The notes under the pieces were generated by a model. It did no database searches, was not told the origin of the DNA, and was given only the letters and a program-made list of their open reading frames with translations. This document shows positions 17,734 through 26,938 of a DNA stretch of 64,000 bases, in pieces (positions within the stretch are counted from its first letter, which is position 1; every line of letters begins with the position of its first letter). Origin of the DNA: Actinocatenispora rupis. Lineage in GTDB: Bacteria; Actinomycetota; Actinomycetes; Mycobacteriales; Micromonosporaceae. The position numbers and the translations under genes are program-made. The stretch is from assembly GCF_016861975.1 (NCBI RefSeq), contig NZ_BOMB01000012.1:186001-250000 (forward strand). The letters run 5' to 3'.

Positions 17734-19301
17734 GGGGGCCCAATCCGGCATACGGCAAGAACAGGCGACAGTCTGCCAGGCCACTGCAACAGATGGACGC
17801 GCGTAGTGCCGCGATGATGGATGCCATCCGACCTTGTGCGGTTCGTTGACCGAGCAGGCCAGGTTCGCTTGCGATCGGTCGACGGAGTGCAGCAACGCGT
17901 CGCGAGCGAGAGTGCTGGGGCCCGTGCACTCGCTGTCCAGCTTGGGTGCAGGACGGTCGGCACCGCAACCGGGTCGTATGGCCTCATATCTGCTAACTGG
18001 TCCGCTTTACAGCCCTTCCGGCCAACCCCCCTCGCACGGCGCGACTGTCGCACTCCGCATCATGACCTTCGTGCCGCGTGGTACGGCGAAGCGCCCGCCC
18101 GCGCACCGCCAGTCCGGGTCATCGACGTGCGGCGCGGAGTATGTGCCAGACGGGGCTCAGATCGGTCGTGCGCTGGCATGCTGCGCTACCGAACGGCCTT
18201 CTCGATCCCCCGGCGCTCGTACAGCGCGTGGCTCGGCCGGCGAGATGGCCTGATCCAGTTCGACCTGTCGGCGACGGTGCAGGTTCGGGGTGCTTGGCGC
18301 CATGCGCCTGACGTCGCGGCCAGTCTGGGCCGAGCATTCCGCCAGCGCTCTGCTCGTCGTGCTCGTGGTCGCCAGGGGGCGGCGTCTTGAACATCTCGGA
18401 GCCGCTGGTCGTGCGGAGCTGTTGCCTGTCTATCGTCGACACAAGCGGCGGAGGAGCGACGACCAATTTCGGCGGCGCGGTCCGACCAGAACGTAAGCCC
18501 GGCGGAGATCGAAACGGTTGGTAAGACTGGCGGCCTGGGCGTTGGGCGGCGTGCCGATTCGGCGGAGTACACGTCGCATTCACGGCGTGTACGCGCGACA
18601 GCCAGCGCAGGACCGATGGCGGTCGGCCGATGCGCACCGAATCGGGGTGGACCGGTTCCGGCAGTTCCACCAGCATGTGGTGTTTGCGCAGACGAGCGAG
18701 GCGATCCTGCGGCTGTGGCGGCCGGTTCGGCACCGAGCCTTGGGAGGCGACCGGCACGCGGTGCTGGGACCGGGCGGCCCGCCATCGTGGGCTTTGACCC
18801 GGCCGCTACCGACGCGGTACAACTCGCCGAACGGCATCTCGACTGAGGCTCCAAATTCTCGATCAAGCGGTCGCGGCAGTCGCTCCACGTGAATCCACTG
18901 GATGGGTACTGGCTGGGCCAGTTCGAACGGCTCTGGCACCACGGCGCGCCACTGTCCAAGAAGGGCGGGCGACTCTCCTGGCGTACGTCCCGGTCCAGAT
19001 CGCTGTTTGCTGTCGACAAGTACGTGTCCCGCATGCCCGCGGTGCCACCTCGCCCCCACACTCCGTCCTTCGACAGAAGGCTGCTGTGCCCGTTCTGGGT
19101 TCCGCTGCGGCCGCTGTGCCGACCGCGCTGACAGTCACTGTCCTTGTCGTCCACAGTGGATGGACGGGCGTGGGTCGGCTATCGAGCGGTGGACGCGCGT
19201 GCGGCACAGGTATCGCGATGGCTGTGGCGCGACCAGGGCATGGTGATGGCTGATTGACGGGCCGTGCGCTGGGTGGTGGTTGCGACGCGTGGCATGGCAC
19301 A
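17734..19301. other. 1.57-kb region with no recognisable gene
   Basis: Open frames exist on both strands, the longest about 320 codons on the minus strand, but their translations are Arg/Ser/Pro/Thr-rich, lack domains and do not show the third-position GC pattern of neighbouring genes. The region divides the two type VII cargo operons. I see no tRNA, integrase or clear repeats. It is either a decayed gene region or a long spacer carrying promoters for the YbaB-like gene. Confidence 0.5.
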
Positions 19302-20531
19302 TCAGTAGGAACGGCGTTTCTCTGCGCGGGGCGGGGCCGGCCCGTCTGCCGCAACTCCGACGGCGGCGCGGCGATTGTTGCGTAGTACCAGGAGGATCAT
19401 CGCAGCGATCACCAGTACTACGACGACAGCCGCGACGGCGAGGATCAGCGGGAGGCTCAGGCCGCTGCTCGTACCGGCGGCGGCGTGTTGGGCTGGTGTG
19501 GCGTCGTGCTGCGGGGCGCCCGAGCTGGCCAACGGGTCGGGTACGACGCCGCCGAGCGGGTTCTTGTCGACGGTCGGCACGTCCGCGGTCAACGCGCCGA
19601 CGGGGTTGACGATCCCGAACCCGTATTGCTGGTCCCAGCCCTTCGGTCCACGGTCCGTCGCGGTCCTGACGATCCGGTTGATCACGTTGGCCGCGTCCAT
19701 GCTCGGGTACTTGGCGCGCACCAGCGCCGCCACACCGCTCACGATCGCCGCGGCGGCGCTGGTGCCCGTTCCTTCCGAGTACCCGGATTTGTAGACAGAG
19801 GTGGGACTGGGCCCGATGATCTTGACCGCCGGTGCGGACAGCGCGGCGTACTTCCCTTGTGCGGAGCCGGACCAGAAGGTTCCGGACCGGTCGACGCCGG
19901 TGACGTTCAGGACGCCCTTCAAACGTCCGGGTGCGGCGATGGAGTCGATGCCGGCATCGGTGTTGCCGGCGGCGCCGACGACCACGACGTTATGGACCTC
20001 GGCGTAGTGGACCGCGGAGACCTCCGCCGGCGTGGACTCGTTGCCGCCCTGGGACACGTTGATGACGTCGGCACCGTGGTCGACGGCCCATCGAATCGCC
20101 TGGGCCGTCGCGTCCGGATCGTTGTCCGAGGTTGTCGAGGTCCGTACGGGCAGGATCTTCACGCCGGGAGCCACCCCGGTCTCGTGCCGGTCGTCACCTC
20201 CGCGCCCCGCGATGATGCCGGCCATGCCCGTACCGTGCCCGTCGGTGTCCTCCGTCGCGGGCCTGCCCTGCGCGTTCCCGAACGACGCGCCGGTCAGAAC
20301 ACTGCCGGCGAGATCCGGGTGGCTGGCATCGACGCCGCTGTCCACGACGGCGACCGTGACGCCGGATCCGTTGCTGATGCGTTGTGCCTGCGGGATGTTC
20401 AGGTAGTCCAGGTACCACTGGCCTTCCCGCACCGTCTGCGCGTTGGCCACGCCCGGGGCGAGCACCGCAGCGAGAACGCCGCCGGCAAGGCTCACCGCCA
20501 GACCTCGTACCCGACCCCTGATTCTCGTCAC
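19302..20531 (-). CDS. mycP: Mycosin, type VII secretion-associated subtilisin-like protease
   Basis: 409 residues with a Sec signal peptide (LAVSLAGGVLAAVLAPGVANA), an S8 protease domain and a C-terminal membrane anchor (LSLPLILAVAAVVVVLVIAAMILLVL) followed by a basic cytosolic tail. The catalytic triad is visible: Asp64 in VVDSGVD, His99 in DGHGTGMAG and Ser258 in GTGTSAAAA, with oxyanion Asn190 in GAAGN. This architecture is that of MycP proteases, which stabilise ESX secretion systems and process substrates outside the membrane. It ends a three-gene operon with a Gly-rich WXG protein and an Esx-like protein. No EccB, EccC, EccD or EccE gene is in the window. Confidence 0.9.
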   Translation of the reverse strand: MTRIRGRVRGLAVSLAGGVLAAVLAPGVANAQTVREGQWYLDYLNIPQAQRISNGSGVTVAVVDSGVDASHPDLAGSVLTGASFGNAQGRPATEDTDGHGTGMAGIIAGRGGDDRHETGVAPGVKILPVRTSTTSDNDPDATAQAIRWAVDHGADVINVSQGGNESTPAEVSAVHYAEVHNVVVVGAAGNTDAGIDSIAAPGRLKGVLNVTGVDRSGTFWSGSAQGKYAALSAPAVKIIGPSPTSVYKSGYSEGTGTSAAAAIVSGVAALVRAKYPSMDAANVINRIVRTATDRGPKGWDQQYGFGIVNPVGALTADVPTVDKNPLGGVVPDPLASSGAPQHDATPAQHAAAGTSSGLSLPLILAVAAVVVVLVIAAMILLVLRNNRRAAVGVAADGPAPPRAEKRRSY

Positions 20532-20555
20532 GCCGACTCCGTTTCGTGCGGCACG

Positions 20556-21794
20556 CTATTCGATTACCGATGGCGGTCCGAGCGGTGTCGACCAGACGTC
20601 CCGGTCCTCGTGGAGCCAGGTCTGGCGCTCGTCACCGTCCTTCCCGCCGCGGTTGGCACCGCTTCCGGGGATGCCACCGTAGGTCTCGCCCGACCCGCTG
20701 GCCCCGGCCCGGCCGCGCGCACCGCCGATCCCGCCGGATCCCTCCGAACTCCGCGGCGCGACGCCACCGGCTCCGTAGCCCGGAACGGCACCGTACCCGG
20801 TACTTCCGCTCCCGATGCCTCCGTACCCGGCGGATCCATAGCCGGCGCCACCACCTGCTCCCCCACCACCGATATCCGCCCCTAGACCGGCAACTGGCGG
20901 GGCTCCGACATCGCCCACGGAGCCACTGCCAGCCAGCCCCGTACCGTGTGGCGCACTCCACGACGATGCGTGCGCCGCCGGCTCATGGGACGCAGCGTCG
21001 CTACCGTCCTGGCGCCCGAATGCGGTCCCGCTTCCCCCACCGGCGCCCGAGGACGAGCCCGGGCCGAAGCCAGAGCCTCCCGCCCCGATGGTGCTGCCGG
21101 AGGTGCCCCCGCCGTTCGCCCCCGCCCCATCCTGGCGGTACTCCTGGCTCTGCCAGAGATCCGGGTTACCACCGTGCGCGGGGATGGCTGCGTGTTGTTC
21201 GCCGTACGCGGCGAGGAGGGTGGAGAACACTGCGCGGGCGCGACGGGTGCCCTCGTCGTACCACCGTTGGGCCTTCTCGGCGCGCTTCTTGGGAGTGGTG
21301 AAGCTGAAGACGGTGTTCGAGCCTTTGTCAAGGGCGTGGTAGAGGAATCCGCCGTCGGTGTAGCGGTCCCGGTGGCTTCGGAAGAAGTTGTACTGGACCT
21401 GGTTGCCGCGCCGCGCGTCGCTCGCGTGGATGGTGTGCATGCCGAGGTCGTCCGGATCGGCCATGTCGGGCAAGGGGATCTGGGAAATCGCGAGGGTCAG
21501 CGCGTCCGCGGTATCACCGGACACATCAATCAGCTTCGACATGTGGTCGTAGAAGTCGTCGATCGCGGCGACGAGGGTCGTGTAGTGCTGGCGGTAGGCG
21601 TCGGCACCGGACCCGGACCAGTCCCGCTCGGTGAGTTTGGCGCGTAGGTCCCGCAGGGTGCGCGACCCGGCGTCGAGGATCTGGAAGTAGTGGTTCCAGG
21701 CCATCTGCAGCTCATGGATGCGGTCGGGTCGCCCGGCCATGGTGACCGCACTGATGATCCCTTCCCACGTGTACGAGTCGGCGCTGTCACTCAT
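20556..21794 (-). CDS. WXG-domain protein with Gly/Ser-rich tail (PPE-like cargo)
   Basis: From MSDSADSYTWEGI the product has 412 residues. The N-terminal 180 are helical and contain HELQMAWNHYFQILDAGSRT and LTERDWSGSGADAYRQHYTT, the W-x-G turn of WXG/PPE-type type VII substrates. Residues from about 215 on are low complexity, with Gly/Ser/Ala/Tyr repeats (GYGSAGYGGIGSGSTGYGA), like the tails of mycobacterial PPE proteins. The ATG lies inside the end of the Esx-like gene (eight-base overlap), so both are translated together, and mycosin follows 24 bases later. It is probably exported or cell-wall bound. Confidence 0.8.
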   Translation of the reverse strand: MSDSADSYTWEGIISAVTMAGRPDRIHELQMAWNHYFQILDAGSRTLRDLRAKLTERDWSGSGADAYRQHYTTLVAAIDDFYDHMSKLIDVSGDTADALTLAISQIPLPDMADPDDLGMHTIHASDARRGNQVQYNFFRSHRDRYTDGGFLYHALDKGSNTVFSFTTPKKRAEKAQRWYDEGTRRARAVFSTLLAAYGEQHAAIPAHGGNPDLWQSQEYRQDGAGANGGGTSGSTIGAGGSGFGPGSSSGAGGGSGTAFGRQDGSDAASHEPAAHASSWSAPHGTGLAGSGSVGDVGAPPVAGLGADIGGGGAGGGAGYGSAGYGGIGSGSTGYGAVPGYGAGGVAPRSSEGSGGIGGARGRAGASGSGETYGGIPGSGANRGGKDGDERQTWLHEDRDVWSTPLGPPSVIE

Positions 21795-22401
21795 TGCTGC
21801 CACCGTTTCCGTACCCGTCGCCGTTCGATCCGACCGCGCCGGTACTCGTGTCACCGGACGCTGACGCGCCCGTGCCGGCCGACGATGGACTGCTGTCGTC
21901 GCCGGCGTATCCACCGGTCGACCGATCGTCTGCTGAGCTGCTCGTCAGGACGTTCTCGATCTGCCGGGCGATGAGGTCGTTACGGGCCTCGGTGCTGGTG
22001 TACCGCTTGGCGATGGTGCGGGTTCCCTCGGCCAGATCAGCGATCGCGCCGTGCAGCTGTTCACTGAACGAGCCCGCCGACGCGGCCGCCTGACCGTACC
22101 GGCGCCACAATTCGTCCGCGTCAGCGAACCGACCGGACGGGTTCGTCCAGTCAGCCATGGCGCCGCCGTAGCCGCGAGCGCCGTCGACGGCCGTCGGATG
22201 CGTCAACGACCGGATCTTGTTCGCCGCCGCCTTCAGATCCTTGTCGAAGTACTCGGCCAGGTTCTCCAGCTCGGCCGCCACATCGCCCAGGTGCCTTGCG
22301 TCAGCGCGCAACGATCGACCATCAGACGCGTGCGTCAGGTCCTTCCCCGTGCTGCCTGCCGCATCGATCGGATGCACCGAACCACCACCCGGTACCGTCA
22401 C
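21787..22401 (-). CDS. Esx/WXG-like helical protein
   Basis: About 204 residues from the GTG of TVPGGGSVHPIDAAG; a TTG seven codons earlier is possible, but GGGGTGG sits well for the GTG. Helical segments LRADARHLGDVAAELENLAE and DELWRRYGQAAASAGSFSEQ, followed by LHGAIADLAEGTRTIAKRYTSTEARN, give a hairpin with the YxxxE-like export motif YTSTE. The last 45 residues are Ser/Gly-rich. It is the first gene of the mycosin operon and overlaps the PPE-like gene, so the two may form an EsxB/PPE-type export pair. Confidence 0.75.
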   Translation of the reverse strand: MTVPGGGSVHPIDAAGSTGKDLTHASDGRSLRADARHLGDVAAELENLAEYFDKDLKAAANKIRSLTHPTAVDGARGYGGAMADWTNPSGRFADADELWRRYGQAAASAGSFSEQLHGAIADLAEGTRTIAKRYTSTEARNDLIARQIENVLTSSSADDRSTGGYAGDDSSPSSAGTGASASGDTSTGAVGSNGDGYGNGGSNE

Positions 22402-22557
22402 CGCGCCACCCCGTTCCGCCAACCGCCAGTTACACCGCGGAGACTATCGATACGCCACAATCCCGGTACGGCGTGTGCAGATGGGCGCGAGAACGGTGAC
22501 GTGCGTCAGGCGTACCAGAGGAGTGGCACGCGCAACGGCATTCCGCCGCAGGGGACG

Positions 22558-25116
22558 TCAGTGGAGGGTGGCGGTTTGGGGGTGGCCGTAGGTGTGGCGG
22601 GTGGTGGCGGTGATGCGGGTGCCGCCGGGTACGCGGTGGGCGGTGACGCCGTCGTCGGCGTTCGTGAGGGTGAGGGCGCGGCCGCGTACGACGACGGAAA
22701 CGGTGTCGCGCAGCGTGGTCGGGTCGGAGAGGGCGACGGTGAGGGTGCCGTCGCGGGCGGTACGGGCGAGGAGGCAGGCGGGTCCGTCGAGGTCGAAGCG
22801 TTCGGCGTGGTGGGTGCCGGGGGTGAAGGTGTTGGCGGCGACGAGCCCGAGTCCGTCGTGCCGGATGGCCTGGAGCGCGGTCGTGTTGGTGAGGACGGTG
22901 AGCGGCCCGCCGCGGTAGCGCGCGAGTGCCTGCTCGGTGGCGTTGGGCACGATGGCGTACGCGAAGCTGGCGAGGTCGGCGCCGGCGGGCTGCGCGACGG
23001 TGAGGCCGAAGACCTGCTTGGTGGCGGTGGTGTCGGGGTTGGACGTGCGCACCACGCGGCGGGAGCGGGAGACGGTGTCGAGCGAGGCGGTCGCCCGCTG
23101 CCGGGTGAGGAACGCGTACCCGACGGCGGTGTGGTCGGTGCCGTTGGCGTACCGGAGCCAGGCGGGTTCGGTGGTGCCGGGGCCGGTGACGGGGCTGCCG
23201 TCCCAGGTGCGGCCGGTGAGGGTGACGGCGTCGGTGGGGGCGGCGATGCGGGTGTCGAGGGTGGTGGTGACGGCGCGGCCGGCGGGGTCGCCGACGCCGG
23301 CGGCGAGTACCACGATCTCGTCGTCGAGCAGGAACCAGGACTTGACGCCGCGGGCGTTGCGGTAGGCGACGAAGTCGTCGGGGAGCTGCCCGGCCTGCTT
23401 CGCCGCGTACGCCGCGTCGTCGGAGAGTACGAGCGCGGCGGAGCCGTACGGGCCGAGGGTGCAGCTGCCGGAGTGCGCGTCGGTGCCGAGCGGGAAGTAC
23501 ACGTAGGTGTTCTGCGACTCGGAGGAGGAGGTGAAGCCGGCGGCGGGGTTGTCGTACCAGGCAGTGCCGTACAGGTCGGGGATGGTCTTGCGGGTCTCGA
23601 CGGGTGCGGTGACGCCGGCGAGCCGGTACGGGGAGACGGTGGTGAAGTAGTCGACGCCGTACGCGGTGCTCTGGTCCTGGCCGGCGAGGTAGAGGTAGTG
23701 CGCGCCGTCGCCCTGGAACCAGGGCATCAGGTTCTCGCCGCTCATGTACTCGTACTTGCTGATGCGGGTGGAGCTGCGGGCGAGCGTGAACGCGTAGCCG
23801 GGGCGGCGGTGGACGGTGCGGTCCATCGCGGCGAACGCGACGCTGACGGCGGCCGGGTTGAGGTCGGCGGCGGGGATCGAGCCGTCGGCGAGGATGTCGG
23901 CGTACGTGGCGATCGTGGTGGGCGAGACGAACGACGTGGGGTCGAGCGCCGCGCGCGACGTGCCCCGCAGGTACTTGACGTAGCCGGCGAGGGCGGTGGC
24001 GTCGGTGCCGGTCGACTGGCCGGCGAGGGTGACGACGCCCTCGACGACGGCGGCCACGTCGGCGTACCCGGTGGTGGTGCGGGAGGCGGCGCGACCCTTG
24101 ACGGCCTCCATCATCCAGCCCTCGAAGATGAGCGGCGCGAACCCGTGCCGCACCCATCCGCGTACGACGGCGGTGAGGTCGTCGCCGGTCAGGTAGCCGG
24201 TGCCGGCGAGCATGGTGCTGGTCTGCAACGCGGCGGTCAGCAGCGTCTTGCCGTACGAGCCGGTGTAGGCGACGGACGCGTGCTGGATGAACGAGCCGTC
24301 GGCGTAGTACCCGTCGGTGACGCCGTGCTGGAGGTTGTACGGGTCGACCGTGGCGTACACGGTGAGCTGGTCGGCGACGGCCTTGCTGATGCGCGCGTCG
24401 TCGCCGAGTACGGCGCCCTGGAGTACCCGGTTGGTGGTGATGTTGGCGAGGTTGGCGCCGGTGTGGAAGCGGGAGTCGAGCTCGACGTCGCCGTTCTTGC
24501 CGTTGCGCAGGTAGCCGTCCATGGCCGCCACGTACGTCGCGGTGAGGTCGGGTTTGTCGGCGGCGATCCGGTCGGCGAGCAGCGCGAGCGTGTTGCTCAC
24601 GTGCGTGGAGATGCCGATCTCCCAGTTGAACCAGTTGCCGTAGTAGCCCTTGGACTGGTCGCCGTAGTAGGTGTCGTAGAGCCAGACCAGCTTGTCGATG
24701 ACGGTGCGCTGCACGTCGGCGTTCTCGTGCAGGTCGGAGGTGCTGCCGGGCACCCGGGTCGCCAGCGCGATCTGGTACAGGTACTGGAAGCTCGTGGTGA
24801 GGTTGGCGTCGTTGCTGCCCAGCGGTACGCCGGGGAACAGCTCGCCGGCGCCGGCCTTGTCGAGCGCGGCGAGCCGGGTACGCGCGGTCTGGTCGATCGC
24901 GGCCAGCTTGGCGGCGACCTCGCTGCGCGCGTTCGAGGTGGTGGTGCCGGCGAACAGCGCGACGGTGTTGGCCAGCACGGTGGCCCGGTCGTCCGCGGCG
25001 GCGGCCGCGGCGTGGCCGGTGGGCGCCGCGTACGCGCGCTCGCGCAGCGGACCGACCAGGGCCAGCAGGCCGGCGGCCGGGATGATCGACAGGACGCCAC
25101 GACGGGAGACTGCCAC
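22558..25116 (-). CDS. Polysaccharide lyase family 8, Tat-exported (first copy)
   Basis: 852 residues from a GTG preceded by GGGGAG. The N-terminus SRRGVLSIIPAAGLLALVG is a Tat signal ending near AYA. The catalytic alpha/alpha toroid shows NWFNWEIGISTHVSNTLALL and YADGSFIQHASVAYTGSYGK, with the His and Tyr of the lyase site, then SSTRISKYEYMSGENLMPWF and the C-terminal beta-sandwich. PL8 enzymes cleave hyaluronan, chondroitin or xanthan by beta-elimination at uronic acids. The gene ends the lyase operon that starts with the SDR. An AAACGTTT palindrome upstream could give it an extra promoter control. The second PL8 lies at 38040-40418. The exact substrate cannot be told. Confidence 0.88.
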   Translation of the reverse strand: MAVSRRGVLSIIPAAGLLALVGPLRERAYAAPTGHAAAAAADDRATVLANTVALFAGTTTSNARSEVAAKLAAIDQTARTRLAALDKAGAGELFPGVPLGSNDANLTTSFQYLYQIALATRVPGSTSDLHENADVQRTVIDKLVWLYDTYYGDQSKGYYGNWFNWEIGISTHVSNTLALLADRIAADKPDLTATYVAAMDGYLRNGKNGDVELDSRFHTGANLANITTNRVLQGAVLGDDARISKAVADQLTVYATVDPYNLQHGVTDGYYADGSFIQHASVAYTGSYGKTLLTAALQTSTMLAGTGYLTGDDLTAVVRGWVRHGFAPLIFEGWMMEAVKGRAASRTTTGYADVAAVVEGVVTLAGQSTGTDATALAGYVKYLRGTSRAALDPTSFVSPTTIATYADILADGSIPAADLNPAAVSVAFAAMDRTVHRRPGYAFTLARSSTRISKYEYMSGENLMPWFQGDGAHYLYLAGQDQSTAYGVDYFTTVSPYRLAGVTAPVETRKTIPDLYGTAWYDNPAAGFTSSSESQNTYVYFPLGTDAHSGSCTLGPYGSAALVLSDDAAYAAKQAGQLPDDFVAYRNARGVKSWFLLDDEIVVLAAGVGDPAGRAVTTTLDTRIAAPTDAVTLTGRTWDGSPVTGPGTTEPAWLRYANGTDHTAVGYAFLTRQRATASLDTVSRSRRVVRTSNPDTTATKQVFGLTVAQPAGADLASFAYAIVPNATEQALARYRGGPLTVLTNTTALQAIRHDGLGLVAANTFTPGTHHAERFDLDGPACLLARTARDGTLTVALSDPTTLRDTVSVVVRGRALTLTNADDGVTAHRVPGGTRITATTRHTYGHPQTATLH

Positions 25117-25141
25117 CGCCCACTCCCCACACTCGACGAGG

Positions 25142-25154
25142 AAAACGTTTACCG
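25142..25154. promoter_or_regulatory. LacI-family-type operator candidate
   Basis: AAAACGTTTACCG contains the perfect palindrome AAACGTTT, 27-34 bases ahead of the PL8 start. Such CG-centred palindromes are typical for LacI-family repressors, but the flanks differ from the TGWAYCGRTNYA sites seen elsewhere in this locus, so another regulator may act here. Confidence 0.35.
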
Positions 25155-25233
25155 GATTCAAGCAGTCATCCCGGCAACGAGCAACACCCAGTTTCCGGAC
25201 CGCCGCCGCAGGTCGGCGCCGTCCACGGGACCG

Positions 25234-26214
25234 TCAGGCCGTGTACGTGCGCGCGGCGGGAAGTACCTCGTGGCGCAGGGGCGCGCCGTGGAGGTAGCGG
25301 TCGAGTTCGTCGAGTACGAGATCGAGCTGGCGGCCGGACTCGACGGGGTTGAACGCGCCGGCGTGGTGCGGGGTGAGCAGCACGTTCGCCAGCGTCCAGT
25401 ACGGGGAGTCGGGCGGGAGCGGTTCGGGGTCGGTGACGTCGAGTACGGCGTCGAGCCGGCCGGTGCGCAGTTCGGCCAGCAGCGCGTCGTGGTCGACGAG
25501 CGCGCCGCGGGCGGTGTTGACGAGGGTGGCGCCGTCGGGCAGCAGCGCGAGGCGGCGGGCGTCGAGCAGGTGCCGGGTCGCGGGCGTGGACGGCGCGTGC
25601 AGGGACACGACGTCGCTGGTGGCGAGCAGTTCGTCGAGGTCGACGCGGGCGACGCCCAGCTCGGCCGCGTCCGCGTCGGACAGGTACGGGTCGGCGACCC
25701 GTACGGTGAGGTCGAACGGCGCGAGCAGCCGTACGACGCGGCGGCCGACGCGGGAGGCGCCGACGAGACCGACGCGCTTGCCGAGGTTGCCGGCGTCGGG
25801 CACGGCGTCCCGCGCGTCCAGGCTCTGCCGCACCCGGTACTCCCGGGCGGCGCGCAGGACGCGCTTGTTGGCGAACAGGATCGCGGCGAGCGTGAACTCG
25901 GCGACCGGTACGGCACCGGCGTCGGCGGCGGTGACGACGCGCACGCCGCGGTCGAAGTACGTGTCGGGGACGATCTGGCGGACGGTGCCGGCGGTGTGGA
26001 AGACACCGCGCAGGTCGGGCAGGTCGGCCGGCAGCGGCGGGCAGCGCCAGCCGGTGACGAGGATTTCGACGCCGCGCAGGGTGTCGGCGTCGGGTGCGGT
26101 GAGGACACCGGGGCGCAGGTCGAGCAGGTCGCCGAGGCGGGCCAGGCGTTCCGGTGTCACGAGCCAGTCGTACGTGCGGCGGTTCATCGCGAGCGCGCCG
26201 GTGGGCCGCCTCAT
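25234..26214 (-). CDS. D-2-hydroxyacid dehydrogenase family protein
   Basis: 326 residues. The NAD-binding domain carries VGLVGASRVGRRVVRLL with an acidic VADPYLSD behind it, indicating NAD preference. NTARGALVD supplies the substrate Arg and TPHHAGAF the catalytic His. The substrate domain is normal in length. The ATG has GGGGAG upstream and overlaps the stop of the YesL-like gene (ATGA). In a lyase operon a reductase of this class may process keto-sugar acids released from unsaturated uronides; that is inference. Cytosolic, no signal. Confidence 0.85.
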   Translation of the reverse strand: MRRPTGALAMNRRTYDWLVTPERLARLGDLLDLRPGVLTAPDADTLRGVEILVTGWRCPPLPADLPDLRGVFHTAGTVRQIVPDTYFDRGVRVVTAADAGAVPVAEFTLAAILFANKRVLRAAREYRVRQSLDARDAVPDAGNLGKRVGLVGASRVGRRVVRLLAPFDLTVRVADPYLSDADAAELGVARVDLDELLATSDVVSLHAPSTPATRHLLDARRLALLPDGATLVNTARGALVDHDALLAELRTGRLDAVLDVTDPEPLPPDSPYWTLANVLLTPHHAGAFNPVESGRQLDLVLDELDRYLHGAPLRHEVLPAARTYTA

Positions 26215-26846
26215 CGCGTACTCCCCTGTCGGGTGCGTGCGCGGGGTGCCGTGTCGGCGTCGAGGCGGTCGGCCAGGTACAGGCCGTAGAGCAGGGGGAT
26301 GCTGGCGCCGAACAGGATCGGGCCGAGCGGCAGGACCACGGTCAGGATCGGCGCGGCGGCGGCGGTGGCGAGCAGCCCCAGGCCGCGCGAGGGCGCGCCG
26401 AACGCGAACGCCAGCGCGGCCCGGCGCCAGCGCGCGGGCGTACCGTCGGGGTCGCGTGCGGCGCAGACCGCGACGGCCAGGTGGTAGAGCACGAACAGGG
26501 CGAGGATGCCGACCTGCCCGAAGAACAGGGCGAAGGCGGCGAGTCCGGTGCGGCCGGACAGGAAGTACAGGTTGGCGGCGAGCAGGACGGCGGCGGCGAG
26601 TCCGGTCGCGCTGTGTGGCAGCAGGGTGCGGCGGTATCGGGCGAAGGCGCGGAGTACGGCGCGGAACAGGCGGGTTTCGCCGTCGGTGCGCCAGTCCTGG
26701 AGGCCGCGGGCGGTGGCGGCGAGCGCGGGCAGCCACGTCACGATCCCCACCGCCAGCAGGGCGCCGGCCGCGCCGGCGGTCGCCGGGTACGCGACGAACT
26801 CCAGGCCGCGCAGCAGCCGCCCGGACCACCGCCGTCCGCCCGCCAT
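26211..26846 (-). CDS. YesL-like (DUF624) membrane protein
   Basis: 211 residues with about five membrane segments: LEFVAYPATAGAAGALLAVGIV, a central pair beginning TGLAAAVLLAANLYFL and AFALFFGQVGILALFVLYHL, and LGLLATAAAAPILTVVLPLG with FGASIPLLYGLYLA. Positive loop residues and the ...TWLPALAATARGL... start fit DUF624/YesL proteins, found in Gram-positive polysaccharide and ABC-import operons. GGGAGGGACG precedes the ATG. It is translationally coupled to the dehydrogenase. A role in sugar transport or sensing is assumed from context, not known. Confidence 0.7.
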   Translation of the reverse strand: MAGGRRWSGRLLRGLEFVAYPATAGAAGALLAVGIVTWLPALAATARGLQDWRTDGETRLFRAVLRAFARYRRTLLPHSATGLAAAVLLAANLYFLSGRTGLAAFALFFGQVGILALFVLYHLAVAVCAARDPDGTPARWRRAALAFAFGAPSRGLGLLATAAAAPILTVVLPLGPILFGASIPLLYGLYLADRLDADTAPRARTRQGSTR

Positions 26847-26938
26847 CGTCCCTCCCGTCCGTACGGTCCCGTTGTGCCGCAACGGAACCGCGCGCCCACC
26901 GGCCGCTGCCGGCACGCTGCGCGCGAGCGCCGGGCGGG

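Noticed and set aside
18186-19154. 322-codon minus-strand open frame in the gene-poor gap
   Set aside because: Ser/Arg/Pro-rich, no domain, no ribosome-binding site and frames on both strands look equally plausible.
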